Assembly (NCBI GenBank): GCA_038373865.1
Contig: JAXGGA010002173.1
Coordinates: 1 to 64,000 of the forward strand
From: Uloborus plumipes
Lineage: Eukaryota; Arthropoda; Arachnida; Araneae; Uloboridae
Direction of reading: 5' to 3'
DNA length: 64,000 bases
Shown piece by piece: positions 1 to 12,560 of this stretch (the first letter of the stretch is position 1; every line of letters starts with the position of its first letter). Made by a program: the position numbers and the translations under genes. The notes under the pieces are model-generated. The model saw only the letters and a list, made by a program, of their open reading frames with translations, ran no database searches and had not been told where the DNA came from.

Positions 1-2340
1 AGTTCAAGTAAACTTTTTCAATGCGAAAAAAATTGTGAGTTTCTGATAGCTAGAATCAACATTAGTTATAGAAGTCGAACCAATTGTCCATAGTTTTTCG
101 AACTCCCCCGAGCCTTTTCCATGTTCAAATGCTTTTTCCAGGAAGTTACTGCAGTCAAAACGCTCCAGAAGAATTGAGTTCAAACTTAAGAAAGCCACTC
201 TGAGAAGAACGGCTATCTTACTTTTTTTCTCCCTGGTGTCACCATCTACGTAAAGCTATTTTGAAGTTCAAAAGCTGTGCACCAAGATCGGTAAAAATTC
301 TAAAAAGCTGTCCGCAAATAATGTCATTTTTTTCCCAACATCGTTTGTGGACAGGCTCTGATAAAAAAGTTGAATCAGTGTTTTTTTTTAATAGGTAAAG
401 AAAAATATTTATTGCAGGTCATTCCCAAACATTCATGAGTTGTGTTAGTAGAGTTTCCTAAATGCCATTTCCTTTTTATGCTTATGCCTCATACAGTGAG
501 TGCCGGTTAATTGAATAAACTGCTTTAAAGAATCAAATCCTCAAAAGCAGAACAATATCCAGCTTTAATTGAAGTTCAAAATCAACGTATATAAAGCACA
601 GAAAAGATAGAAAGGGAGGCCAAACCAAATGAGCCAGTTGGTATAAATACCGGGGTCCACGTGCTTCGCGCTCAGTTCTTTTACAGCTTTCATGTTTGCT
701 GAGCTTCTTGCACTGAGGAAGGGGCTCCATTCTAGCCTTGAAATAGCTATTTGCTGTCCTTTCTATCTTATTTGTGCTTTATTTACGTTGATTTTTAACC
801 TCAATTATAGCTCAGCACAAAACTTAGTTGATCATTTTTTATTTTATATCCAGCTTTATTGAATCCTTTATTGAATCAAAACTGTTTAGAATAGACGTGA
901 TTCATATAAGCTGCGATCCCTGTATTTCCTAATCTAGAAAACCACTGGTCATAATTTTATTATTTGTTTTCTTATATCAGGATCCATTATACGTACTATT
1001 ACTGTCTGATCTTCTTAGGTAAAACCTTCCGCGCATTTACGCATGCGTCAAGTCTTCTCTAATCTTACCAAAATACGGGTGTTAGGTAAGATAAAAATAA
1101 GAGGAAGATATAATCATAATAAATAAAATCATTTTGAGTTGTGTCAAACAACGTGGAACGATGCTAATTTCAAATACGTAGTTTAGTTGAATATGTCAAA
1201 AGGATAGCAAATGCAAGTTTTAAATTGAAAACTTCGGAAAGTTATGACGCACAGCCCATTTACCCTTTTTTAAGTGAAACTGATACCGAGTGCTAGGAGC
1301 GGTTTCCTTAGACAGACAGCAGCAATACAATCTCGCCTGTTAGTAACAAAGTCATATATAGTGAACTGTGGCTGTGACGTACTTGCCTTCAATTCCCCTT
1401 CTGTTTATTTCCTTTCCTTTGAATATTCCGTACGCTTGCTTAATATCCAACTAATTTATAACCAATGCTTAAAAGGAACTGCAGTGGATCTAAAAAATCA
1501 TATTTTCCGTTGTAGTCCTGATCCAGCTGAGTGTTGTAAGTTCTTAATTTACATTCAGCTTAGTAGCCATGTTTTGATAAAAATTATCTGTGGCAGTTAT
1601 TTATTTTTATGTAGTCCCCAAAATACTCCGCTCAATCTCTAAATGACCAATGATTACGTCCAAATCTAAACCGAAGGACCCTTATGAGCACCTTCAATGT
1701 ATTCCGGAGCGTACCATTTAACAACGCTCCCCCCCCCCCCCCCCCAGTTCCAAGCTTTCTATTCTTTCCACAATCTTTTCAAACAAAGATATCGATCATC
1801 GAGTTTGTTCGATCGCTCCTCTCTAGGGGGCTCGGCAGAAGATACAAAAAGGAACACGTATTTCGTGTGTCTTTCACATTTCTCAAAACGAATCCAAGCA
1901 GCTGTTTAATTGGACCCGCAGATGTGGTTTGTGTGTTTTAAACTCCCAGTCGTTGTTCTTCGAAGAACACAGATTTCGATCTGACAGCGTATTTGTAACC
2001 GAGACCAGGTTTAGTTACCTGACTATCTTTGTTACTGTGCTACGGTACATTTGTTGGGACGGTCAACTTGGGAGGGCAAACTAAAATATACAGCAGAACT
2101 GCGAATTTGCGGTTTTTGCTACTTTAGTCGAAATTAAATTGGAATAGTTTGGGTTTTACATGCATTACATGAATACCAATTTTGATGTATTTGTACCTTT
2201 GTACATGCTTGCTACTTGTATTTTGTCTTGCTTTTGCAATTTGAGAGCACATCTGAAAACGTCATCCTTCAGCGGAACAATGCACATTTATCACAAATAC
2301 ATTTTTGAGGGTCTATCTAAGAAACTTCCCGAGAGTATGC
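1..2340. other. No recognised gene; AT-rich sequence
   Basis: No exon, RNA gene or intact transposon is recognisable here. Open frames up to about 120 codons exist (for example 1274-1642 on plus) but match no family I know and are of the size expected by chance in AT-rich DNA. There is a run of C near 1730-1745. A diverged interspersed repeat is listed separately at 985-1335. Confidence 0.5.
985..1335 (+). repeat. Diverged interspersed repeat, copy 1 of 3
   Basis: This stretch shares a block around ACCTTCCGCGCATTTACGCA and a 3' block around CAGACAGACAG with 31745-31975. The first block also recurs on the minus strand at 42510-42610. The copies are well diverged and boundaries are approximate. 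No coding capacity or terminal repeats were recognised, so the class is unknown. Confidence 0.5.
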
Positions 2341-3600
2341 AATGATGTCTGGGAAATATCAAGGAGTTGATTATGACATATGAAGGAATGACATCTTAAA
2401 GATTTCAAAGGGTCTGCAATGACACATAAAATGAATGACGTCTCAGAGACATCAATAAGTCTGCAACTGCGCCTAAATTTTATGACTTCTTGGGGACCTC
2501 AAAGAGTCTACAATGGCACATGAAATGAATAACGTCTCGGGGACATGAAAAAGTGTGCAATGGAATATAAAATAAATGACGTCTTCAAAAAAAAAAAATA
2601 ATTTTAAATAAATGAAGTCTACAGAGAGAATGGCTATGAAATAGATGACCTTTCCGAGATATTATTCTACTGGCATTTGAAATGAATGACGTCCCGGAGA
2701 CATCGAGAGACTACAGTGGTGCATAATACGAATGACGCCTCGGAGACATAAAATGTCTTCAATGGCACACGAAATGAATGGCTTCTTAAATATATCAAAG
2801 AGTCTACAATTACACGTGATATGAACGAAGTCTTGAGGGCATCAAAAAGGGACGGCATGTACTACGGCACATGAAAAAACATGACGTGTGGGAGACATCA
2901 AAAAGTTTACAATGGCTTATGAAATAAATGAAGTCCCGGAGACATCAAAGAGTCTACAATGGCACATGAAATAAATGACATATCGGAGGCATCAGGGAGT
3001 CGACAATTGCACATGAATGACATAACGTCTTGGAGGCATCAAAGAGTCTATAATGGCACATGAAAAGCATGACGTGTCGGATACATGAAATAGTCTACAA
3101 TAGCACATGGAAAACAATGACGTCTTGCAGACATCAAAGAGTTTACAATAGCAAATAAAAAAATGACGTCTTCGAGACATTAAAGAGTCTACTATGGCAC
3201 ATGAAAACATGACGTGACGAAGACATTAAAGAATCTAAATGGCACATGAAATAAATGACGCCTCGGAAACATCAGTCTATAGTGACACATACAGCAATGA
3301 TACCTTGAAGACATAAAATCGTCGAAATGACACGGGAGATGATTGACGTCTCTTGGATATCAAAGAGTCGATAACGGCATACGTTATGAAGTCTTGAAGG
3401 CATCAAAGAGTCTACATTGACACGTGGAGTGAATGATGTCTCAGACGTAAAATAGTCTACAATGGCAAACGAAATGTAGGACGTCTCAAAGTAACATCAA
3501 TCTACAGTGGCACGAATGACGTCTATGAGACGTCTATGAGACGTCAAAGCCTCTATAATGGCACGTAAAATGAACGACGTCTCCCAGACGTCATTGTACG
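2341..3600. repeat. Minisatellite/satellite array, about 47-bp unit
   Basis: About 26 diverged head-to-tail copies of a unit of roughly 47 bp. The consensus by eye contains AATGACGTCTCGGAGACATC followed by AAAGAGTCTACAATGGCACA and TGAAATG. Most units keep the palindrome GACGTC. Open frames on either strand across the array are by-products of the repeat and are not called as genes. Copies at the left edge are the most diverged. Confidence 0.85.
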
Positions 3601-3929
3601 TCAATACATTAAAGTTGTAGAAACTATAAGTAACGCTATTAGTATGTCAAAGGGTTAATGCGAAAACAGCAAGCTTTTCAAAAATCCTTTACCCCCTAAA
3701 CTGCCCCTCATTCTTAACTTACACATTCGTGAAATCGAAAACAGTTTCTTCTTACTTCGTCTTCTGCAAGGTGACACGGATTCCTACGTGGTGTGAAGGG
3801 GGAGGTCGTTTCACTTTGTGAGGGAAAGGGGGCACAGGAAAAGGGTAGAGGGGCACGGATTGTCATGAGGGGCTTCCAATAGGAGGCACTAAAAAGCGCG
3901 ATACCCTTTCATTCAGGAGCTTGCGCAAA

Positions 3930-3989
3930 AACTCTACAAAGCAACACATTTACGGGATATGCCCTGTAAATGTACTGCTTTGCAGAGTT
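3930..3989. repeat. Imperfect hairpin, about 27-bp arms
   Basis: The left arm at 3930-3956 and the right arm at 3962-3989 are reverse complements with three mismatches and one gap, around a loop of about 5 nt. It lies in otherwise featureless sequence (3600-4307). It might be the remnant of a small inverted-repeat element or a structured RNA; nothing else supports either. Confidence 0.6.
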
Positions 3990-4307
3990 CGACGAATTTA
4001 AACATCATGACGAAAATAAAAGCTAATGATGCTGTAGTAAAAATCTTAAATATCGAAATCAGATAAAGAAGTCATTAGTTTTGAATTTTTGAGGTTTAAT
4101 GTTGCTACTCGTTATTAAATATAATTAAAAGTACATAATGAGTTAAATTCAACATGTATTTCAAATTTCGATCAAGCAAAGTTTTTTTACAGAAAAATTG
4201 AAATATTAGCAGCAATAACGGTTGACGATGAAGTGTAAAATTAAACTCGCTATATAAGCAAAAGGAGTGTTGATCCATGAGTTGCATGATAAATTAATCT
4301 CTATATA

Positions 4308-4737
4308 CACTGCAAAAAATGAGCTGTTATATTTACAGTATAATTCTGGCAGCCGAGGTTCCAATTTAAAACTGTAAAATGCACAATAATAAATTGAAAA
4401 ATTAGCAATTTTACAGTTTCTTACTGTAAAGTTAGAAATTTTACAGTTTACTGCCGTAAAATTGATCTGCATTATACTGTAAAAACAACAGTATAATACT
4501 GGCAGCAGAGGTTCCAGTTTAAAAGTAAAATGAACGGTAATAAGCTGTTAAATTAGCGACTTTACCGTTTAATGCTGTAAAATGAGCATTTTTACAGTTT
4601 ATTAAAAGTAGCAATTTTACAGTTTATTAAAAGGAGCAATTTTACAGTTTGTTACTGTAAAATTAGCAATTTTTAATTTATTACTATAAAATTAGATATT
4701 TATTATACTGTAAAAACAACATTCATTTTTTACTGTG
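4308..4737. mobile_element. MITE of the TTTACAGT family, copy 1
   Basis: A 430-bp element flanked by TA. Its ends are inverted repeats of about 36 bp: CACTGCAAAAAATGAGCTGT at left and, reverse-complemented, CACAGTAAAAAATGAATGTT at right, both running on into TTTACAGTATAAT. The interior is a run of alternating TTTACAGTTTATTACTGTAA units and looks like two fused copies, because the end motif also occurs near 4480-4500. There is no coding capacity. A TA target duplication suggests a Tc1/mariner-type source. Related copies are at 54130 and 56603. Confidence 0.75.
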
Positions 4738-4854
4738 TATAAATGATGTTTAAATTTGGAAATTACACCTAAACTCGTTAAGTGGTTACAATGATTTTGT
4801 GAATGATTCACATGAAATGGTTTCAGTGGGATGTAACTACATATTTTAAAATTA

Positions 4855-6950
4855 ATTTTCAATTGAGAAATTTGATTAATTTTCATTTCTATTGAAAATT
4901 ATTTTTAAGAAATAAAACTCGAAAATATAGACATTTTACTAAAGAAAATTGACACGTCTCAGAATGGGAAAAAGTATTGTGACAAGCTTTGTTCACAGGA
5001 AGCTAAAGCTCCTGGACTGTAAGTCTGCTGTAAACACTCATAATTTTTCAATCAACAGTTGATTGACTGGACTGATTAATTTTCGTTCCTCTGAAATTCT
5101 TGAAAAGATTTTTCATCCTCAGCATCCCCAAACAGTCCTCTACTCATTCAACAACCATCATCTTCTCAATTGAGAAATTTGATTAATTACCATATTCATT
5201 AAAAATAATTTTAAGAAATATAACCCAAAATTATAGACATTTTACCAATAGAAGATTCACACGACTCCATTTAAGAAAAGTACCAAGGTTTGCTCACAGA
5301 AACCTAAAGCTCTTGAACTGTAAGTCTATTATGAAAACTGATCAATTTTCAATCAACAAATTGCTTGTCTGGAGTGATTAATTTCCGTTCCTCTGAAATT
5401 CTTGAATAGATTTTTCATCCCCATCGTCCCCAAACGGACCTCTAGTTGTTCAACGACCACAATCTTCTCAATTGAAAAATTTGACTTATATCTATTATCA
5501 TTGAAAATAATTTAAGGAAATAATTACAGAATATACAGTAATGTTACCAATAGAAGATTCACATGACTCAACTATGGAAAAAGTGTCATCTCCTGAACTG
5601 TAAGTCTGTGTGTGTGTTATGAAAACCGATCAATTTTCAATCAACAATTGATTGACTGGAGTGATTAATTCTCGTTCCTCTGAAATTCTTGAAAAGATTT
5701 TTCATCCTCAGCATCCCCAAACAGTCCTCTACTCATTCAACAACCATCATCTTCTCAATTGAGAAATTTGATTAATTACCATATTCATTAAAAATAATTT
5801 CAAGAAATATAACCCAAAATTATAGACATTTTACCAATAGAAGATTCACACGACTCCATTTAAGAAAAGTACCGTAGCAAGGTTTGCTCACAGAAACCTA
5901 AAGCTCTTGAACTGTAAGTCTATTATGAAAACTGATCAATTTTCAATCAACAATTGCTTGTCTGGAGTGATTAATTTCCGTTCCTCTGAAATTCTTGAAT
6001 AGATTTTTCATCCCCATCGTCCCCAAACGGACCTCTAGTTGTTCAACGACCACAATCTTCTCAATTGAAAAATTTGACGAATATCTATTATCATTGAAAA
6101 TAATTTAAGGAAATAATTACAGAATATACAGTAATGTTACCAATAGAAGATTCACATGACTCAACTATGGAAAAAGTGTCATCTCCTGAACTGTAAGTCT
6201 GTGTGTGTGTTATGAAAACCGATCAATTTTCAATCAACAATTGATTGACTGGAGTGATTAATTCTCGTTCCTCTGAAATTCTTGAAAAGATTTTTCATCC
6301 TCAGCATCCCCAAACAGTCCTCTACTCATTCAACAACCATCATCTTCTCAATTGAGAAATTTGATTAATTACCATATTCATTAAAAATAATTTCAAGAAA
6401 TATAACCCAAAATTATAGACATTTTACCAATAGAAGATTCACACGACTCCATTTAAGAAAAGTACCGTAGCAAGGTTTGCTCACAGAAACCTAAAGCTCT
6501 TGAACTGTAAGTCTATTATGAAAACTGATCAATTTTCAATCAACAATTGCTTGTCTGGAGTGATTAATTTCCGTTCCTCTGAAATTCTTGAATAGATTTT
6601 TCATCCCCATCGTCCCCAAACGGACCTCTAGTTGTTCAACGACCACAATCTTCTCAATTGAAAAATTTGACGAATATCTATTATCATTGAAAATAATTTA
6701 AGGAAATAATTACAGAATATACAGTAATGTTACCAATAGAAGATTCACATGACTCAACTATGGAAAAAGTGTCATCTCCTGAACTGTAAGTCTGTGTGTG
6801 TGTTATGAAAACCGATCAATTTTCAATCAACAATTGATTGACTGGAGTGATTAATTCTCGTTCCTCTCAAATTCTTGAATAGATTTTTCATCGTCAGTAT
6901 CCCCAAACGTACCTCTAGTTGTTCAACGACCGCCATCTTCTCTTAAGCTA
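4855..6950. repeat. Higher-order satellite: A/B dimer of 593 bp
   Basis: Seven head-to-tail monomers begin at a CTTCTCAATTG motif near 4860, 5167, 5469, 5756, 6062, 6349 and 6655. Two monomer types alternate: A of about 287 bp and B of about 306 bp. The A+B dimer repeats with a period of exactly 593 bp between 5583, 6176 and 6769 and is almost identical copy to copy, whereas A and B differ clearly. The first and last monomers are more diverged, as expected at array edges. Confidence 0.9.
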
Positions 6951-7615
<665 letters not shown>

Positions 7616-8032
7616 TAGCTGACCCGGCCACGCGTTGCTGTGGCTAAGGTATGGGTTAAACTATAATGTTTCAATAGAAACGAAAAACTTTATTGCCGTT
7701 ATAGAGATCAACTTTATATAAATATGAATTTGATGTCAAAATATGAAAACAATCGAACAAAAATTTCATAAGTTTGTTAAAAACAAAAAATCAACAAAAA
7801 ATGTAGCATTTCAGTACTTAGAAATATTATATTTAAGCTTGTAACAATTGAGTTAATTAAAAATTTGCTAATTGCTATTGTAACATTTTATTTTTTAGTG
7901 TAACATTTTATTTTTTAATAATGTAGGTAGGGTAGATAATTAACCAATATTATTTGTTATTTTTTAAACTATAAGCATTTTTAATTTCAGTTTAACTCAA
8001 CACTAATCGGTGCACAATATTCTTTGGTTATC

Positions 8033-8423
8033 TGTCGCCTGTAAACAAAAATAGATTGGACGGTTTTCCCACACGGGAGCAAGCGACCTATAGTTGCTCA
8101 TGGGAAAAACATGGATTTTCTAAATCTAAACCGCAAATTGACATTGTTTGTCCTTGGGACTTATTAATGGACATGGCGAAAGCTAAATGAATAGGAAACT
8201 GTAGCCTTTTGAAGGGTATTGAAGATTCTGACGGTGTCATTGGGATACGTGGCAACAGAACTACTTCATCTTTAAACTTGCCAGTCAAAATGATTGCCTC
8301 AATAATGTTCCCGGTGATTTTTTTGATAACTAAACGCGTACCATTGCATAATCTCGGTGGATTTAAATTACGTAGAAGAACTATGGGTGAACCAATTTTT
8401 AACCGCAGATTATGTAGTGGCAT
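8033..8423 (-). pseudogene. Helitron helicase, C-terminal fragment
   Basis: Translation shows the Pif1-like helicase C-terminus of Helitron Rep/Hel proteins: [20 protein letters not shown], then [24 protein letters not shown] and FSHEQL. The tyrosine expected next (as in QLYVACSRVGKP) has become a TAG stop; the frame resumes with VACSRVGKPSNLF. The N-terminal Rep domain and helicase motifs I-IV are absent. The product would not be functional. Confidence 0.85.
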
Positions 8424-8452
8424 TCCGGGTATGTTTAGAGAATTTTAGCCAA

Positions 8453-8953
8453 GAATACAGAAATGCTGGTAGCTAAATAGATAATTTGCAATAAAAAATA
8501 TATTGCGGTTCTAAATTGAGATAAAAACTATCCTATCATTTAAGTTGGACCAAACTGAAACTGAGTGTAAAATTTGGTTAAAATCGGTTCAGTAGCTGAG
8601 GAGTCTATTGGCCACAAACACAGGGACACGTAATTTTTATATATTAAGATAAGAAAGGCTATTACCTGTTTACTGCGCTCCAGAAGCTGCCAGAACGTGT
8701 GCTTTATGTCGCTCAGCCATGGAGATGTCAAAAAAGGCTTAGCAAAAAGGCTTATCCAAGAACACAGAAAAGCTGGTAGCTAAATACATAATTTGCAATA
8801 AAAAATATATTGCGGTCCTAAATTGAGATAAAAACTATCCTATCATTTAAGTTGGACCAAACTGAAACTGCGTGTAAAATTTGGTTAAAATCGGTTCAGT
8901 AGCTGAGGAGTCCATTGGCCACAAACACAGGGACACGTAATTTTTATATATTC

Positions 8954-8956
<3 letters not shown>
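8453..8956 (-). repeat. Duplicated Helitron 5' end
   Basis: About 200 bp of the Helitron 5' terminal region occurs twice in the same orientation, at 8453-8649 and 8757-8956, with only scattered differences. Each copy ends in a TC-type 5' terminus. About 107 bp of unrelated sequence separates them. It looks like a two-headed Helitron formed by initiation at a second origin or by insertion of one copy at the end of another. Confidence 0.75.

Positions 8957-9007
<51 letters not shown>
8957..9007. repeat. (TA)n microsatellite, segment 2
   Basis: A pure AT alternation between the Helitron 5' end and the hAT-type MITE. Confidence 0.95.
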
Positions 9008-9009
<2 letters not shown>

Positions 9010-9204
9010 TGGCCGTAACCAATCGTTTATTTCGGGGAGGGTATTTCGGGGACTTACTTTATTTTCAAATGAAATTTTAAAAAAATCTAAGTAATAATAA
9101 TTTTTTTTTCAGCACAAAAAGGATAAGAAAGAGTATTTTTGGAACAGTTCTAAAAAATTTCGAAGGAGGTTTGAACCCTAAAAATCCTCCCCTTAAATAC
9201 GGCC

Positions 9205-9207
<3 letters not shown>
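9008..9207. mobile_element. hAT-like MITE in the (TA)n tract
   Basis: A 200-bp element beginning CATGGCCGTAACC and ending in the inverted form TACGGCCCTG. The short TIR CAKGGCCGTA is typical of hAT non-autonomous elements. ATATATAT flanks both sides, which fits an 8-bp duplication but is uninformative within a TA repeat. No coding capacity. Confidence 0.65.

Positions 9208-9253
<46 letters not shown>
9208..9253. repeat. (TA)n microsatellite, segment 3
   Basis: An AT alternation joining the hAT-type MITE to the left end of the Naiad element. Confidence 0.95.
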
Positions 9254-9256
<3 letters not shown>

Positions 9257-9766
9257 CAAGATTAACAGTTTAAAGTCTGCAAATTAACTAGCGCATTTAT
9301 TGCAGCTAAAAATCAATTGCAAATATGAATATCAAAAAGAGACAATAATAGCTCATGAAGAGTATTTGTGCATAAATTGGAGTAACAGAAATTAATAGAA
9401 CAACAATGAGAAACATCAGGAAAAACATTTAAAACTACTTGAAATTTAAAACTAACATGTAAAACATCAACATGGGTAATGCGCTGCTTAATCTTCAGAG
9501 GGCAGGAGCAGCATATAGATTTTTTAGATTTAGCTTTGCAGGTTTCATGAGTGTTTGTTTGAAATAAGTCAGCAGTGATTAATAAACTTGATTAGCTTTT
9601 GCTTTTTAATCTTTGAAAGATTAAGAACTTTAAAAGTATAAAATTTATGCCACCAATTTATTTTATAGTGTTTGTACTGAATTTGAATTTAAAATGCTGA
9701 CAAATTACAATCCAATGCACCCTGCCCTTACCTGGAAAGCAAAAAAACGTGCACATACCCAAAATA
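9254..9766 (-). repeat. Naiad pseudo-LTR, 3' copy
   Basis: 513 bp matching 12561-13073 with a constant offset of 3307 bp and no indel. The single difference noticed is at 9668 (G) versus 12975 (A). Pseudo-LTRs in Penelope-like elements come from tandem or partial tandem insertion rather than from a retroviral LTR mechanism. Confidence 0.95.
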
Positions 9767-9946
9767 ATTCAATTCCATTATCCAAGAGGCAGTCCTTTTT
9801 CGTTCCACTCTAACACTCCGTGTCTGCTCACTTCCAGTCAACACCGCTCAGCAGTAGAGTTTAGGTGCAGCCTATCATAAAAGCTGGGAGCACGGTTTGT
9901 TGCCAATATGCAGTACTTGGGGAAGAAACTATATACTCTCTGCCTG

Positions 9947-12376
9947 TCACATGGAATTCTTGAAAACATTAGCATAATGTAAAATAAAATCTATCGGATA
10001 ATTGTTGTAATAAAATAATGTAGCAGCAAATTTAAAAATCTGCTTTTCATAATCATTTTTGTTGTTGCATATTTTATGAAATCTCGAAATTTGTCCTAAA
10101 ATAATATTAATGAAAACTTTTTTATGCAAATTGCTGTAAAAGTGTGGCATACTTTGTGTAAAAAAATTAAAACTGTTTCTTTTATCGTAAATATCGAGAA
10201 AGATGTTCTGTTCAAAAATTTTGATGGAAATGTCCAGAAAGTTGGCAAACTGATTATTTTCATTTGCTTTATTCAGTTGGAGTGTCTGAGGATAGACAAT
10301 ATGAAATTCTTCCTCCATATTTTTGTTGAAAACCAGAATGTCGTCGATGTATCTAAAAATATTTAATTTAATGTTCTTATTGATAATATATTTGAATTCA
10401 TAATAGAATAAAAACAAATTTGCTGCAGAGCTGGAATAGTTCGTGCCCATGCCAATACCATGAATTTGCTTGAAGATTAAATTATTAAAAGTTACAAAAT
10501 TATTAAAAATACAGAAATGACATAGGCTTTCAAAAAAGTTACGATCGATACCAAGTTCGATTCCAATGTAAAATGTATCAAAAATCTTTAACAATGTATT
10601 ATATAAGTCTTCGACTGGTATGTTACAAAATAAATTTTCAAAATCAAAAGAATACACTGATTTTGGTTTATGCTTTAATTTTTGTATAACTTCGTAACTA
10701 TTATCAATGCTCCAAAAATAGCTGGAGTGCCTGTATTTGTTTTTTAAAAAAGTATAAATTTGCTTAAGAAAAGCCTGCAATTTTACATTGTAACATTTAC
10801 CAAAACAATTAGTAGTGGAACAAATAAATCTGAATTTTACAGGATCTTTGTGAAATTTAGGTGTCATAAATATAAAAGGTAAAGAAAGGTGATTTGAAAT
10901 TTGAAAACTGTACGAAAATTTAGAATTACAAAGCTTTTTAAAAGCAGTAAACTTTTTTCGGATCATATCTGCATTTGAATTGCATTTGTTGTAATAAAAA
11001 GATGAATCCAGCTCTTGCAATACTCTGTTGATGTAGAATTTTTTACAGATGATACTATAGTTGTTGGCTGCTTTGTCGATTGGTACAAAAATAAAAGAAT
11101 CTTTTAATTTATCCAGAAATTTTAAATCCTCTTGGTTAATGCTTTGGTAGTTATATTCTGAGCTGTTTAGATGCAAATTTAAAGCTTTCTTAAATTCTGT
11201 GAGGAAATTATCTTTCCATTCTTGGAAAGCTTCGAAAGGTGTTGTATATTTATAAGCAGTTTTTTTAATAAATCGCGAAATATTCTCGTTAAAAACCTCG
11301 ATTACTTTATTGTATTTACGTTTTATATTTAACCTGAATTTGGTTCCAAAATTCATCAGATATCTGATGTTATCGTTTTTTATAAATTTCAAGTCTCCTG
11401 TGATAATGTGTTTATAAAAAGGATCTACGAAGTTTTTGTATTTATCTTCATTGCAGGGTCATGGAGATTCGTTTGATGCGTTCGCGAACGCTATCTCTCG
11501 GTAATTAAAAATTTTTTTGCAAAAAGGTTTTGTATATTCAAAAGCAGTTATAACTTTTCTGTTTTTTATAGGAAAAAGATGAGATAGTTTATGTAAAATA
11601 TTGCTAAATCTGATATTTTCAAAACTTTTTTGCTGAAAAGTGACAGTAAGAAAAATATTTTCCTGCTCTATTGCCTCATGGCCAATCCTAAAATTTAAGA
11701 GATCTAAAATTAGATCTTTACATTGTTTATTAGAAAAATTGAAGCTGATACAAAATGTTTTAAGCTTTTTCAAAGTATTTATTTTTAAACTGAAAATTCT
11801 GTTTTTAATCGTATTAATACAATTGGAAGTTTTAAACAAATCTTCCATATTCGCACACCAGAGTTTTGGATTAATCTTGTTGATAGCTGTGCTATTTCTG
11901 TGCGAGCCTCTGTGTCCTCTTTCGATTTTAATTTTAGTGTTCATTTTATAAAAAAGTTTGTAGATATTCGTAATTTCATTAGCATTCATAAAATTAATGT
12001 CTGTATTTAGCCCATATGGGTACAGTGTTTTATATTTGAAAATAAAATCATTTTCAACAGAAAGGCGATCGTTATTATCTTCGACATGCGCTAGTATATC
12101 AATATTTACGTTATTGAAATCGTGCATCCTGAAATGGGAGATTTCGAAAGAAGGATTAGCAGAGTTTTTAACATGTGAACGATGCAAATTGATTCTTAAA
12201 TGCAGTTCGTTGGATGTTTGTCCAATATAACTTTGTAAACAAGTAAGACAGGTAATTTTATAGACCACATTGTTGTGTTTTCAAAAAGGTATGTGTCCAT
12301 TAGGCAAAGTATCTACAAGATTTCCTCCGACTGCGCACGTTTTGCAGTTTTTTCTTTTACATTTATAGAAAGCCAT
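9947..12376 (-). CDS. Naiad polyprotein: GIY-YIG nuclease + reverse transcriptase with in-frame UGA codons
   Basis: One frame of 809 residues if UGA is read through. The start is the only in-frame ATG (12374-12376) after an upstream TAG. An N-terminal Cys cluster (C6, C11, C14) precedes UGA at residue 32 (12281-12283). Then comes the nuclease: VVYKI, C43-x2-C46, YIGQT (50-54). A linker has UGA at residue 306 (11459-11461) in the order U-P-C, where Naiads have a CxC motif. The reverse transcriptase follows: PIDKAANN near 432, MTPKFHKDP near 504, motif A SFDFENLF with D578, GMGT near 641, and the YIDD catalytic box at 676-679. It ends at UGA 9947-9949; five sense codons and TAG (9929-9931) follow. 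No other stop or frameshift is present. Nuclease plus RT would drive target-primed copying of the element. That UGA encodes selenocysteine is inferred from position and from known spider Naiads; without recoding the protein would be in two pieces. Confidence 0.9.
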
Positions 12377-12560
12377 GAGAAAAAGAGGAAAAACTTTTTT
12401 TGAAATTTTTTGTAGGAATATATTGCCTAATATGCAAAACTACCAACAAGAAAACTAACACGAAAAAACCAAGATACACACAACCCTCAACGTAGAGCCA
12501 AAACAATCAATATAGAGCGTAAGCGCTAAAGCAGCATTAAACACAATATATTAAATATAT

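Noticed and set aside
2992..3210. Cys-rich 72-codon minus frame that looks like a small secreted protein
   Set aside because: It lies wholly in the 47-bp satellite; the Cys pattern follows the repeat unit.
4855..6950. CRISPR-like array
   Set aside because: Long contiguous satellite monomers without unique spacers, in a eukaryotic genome.
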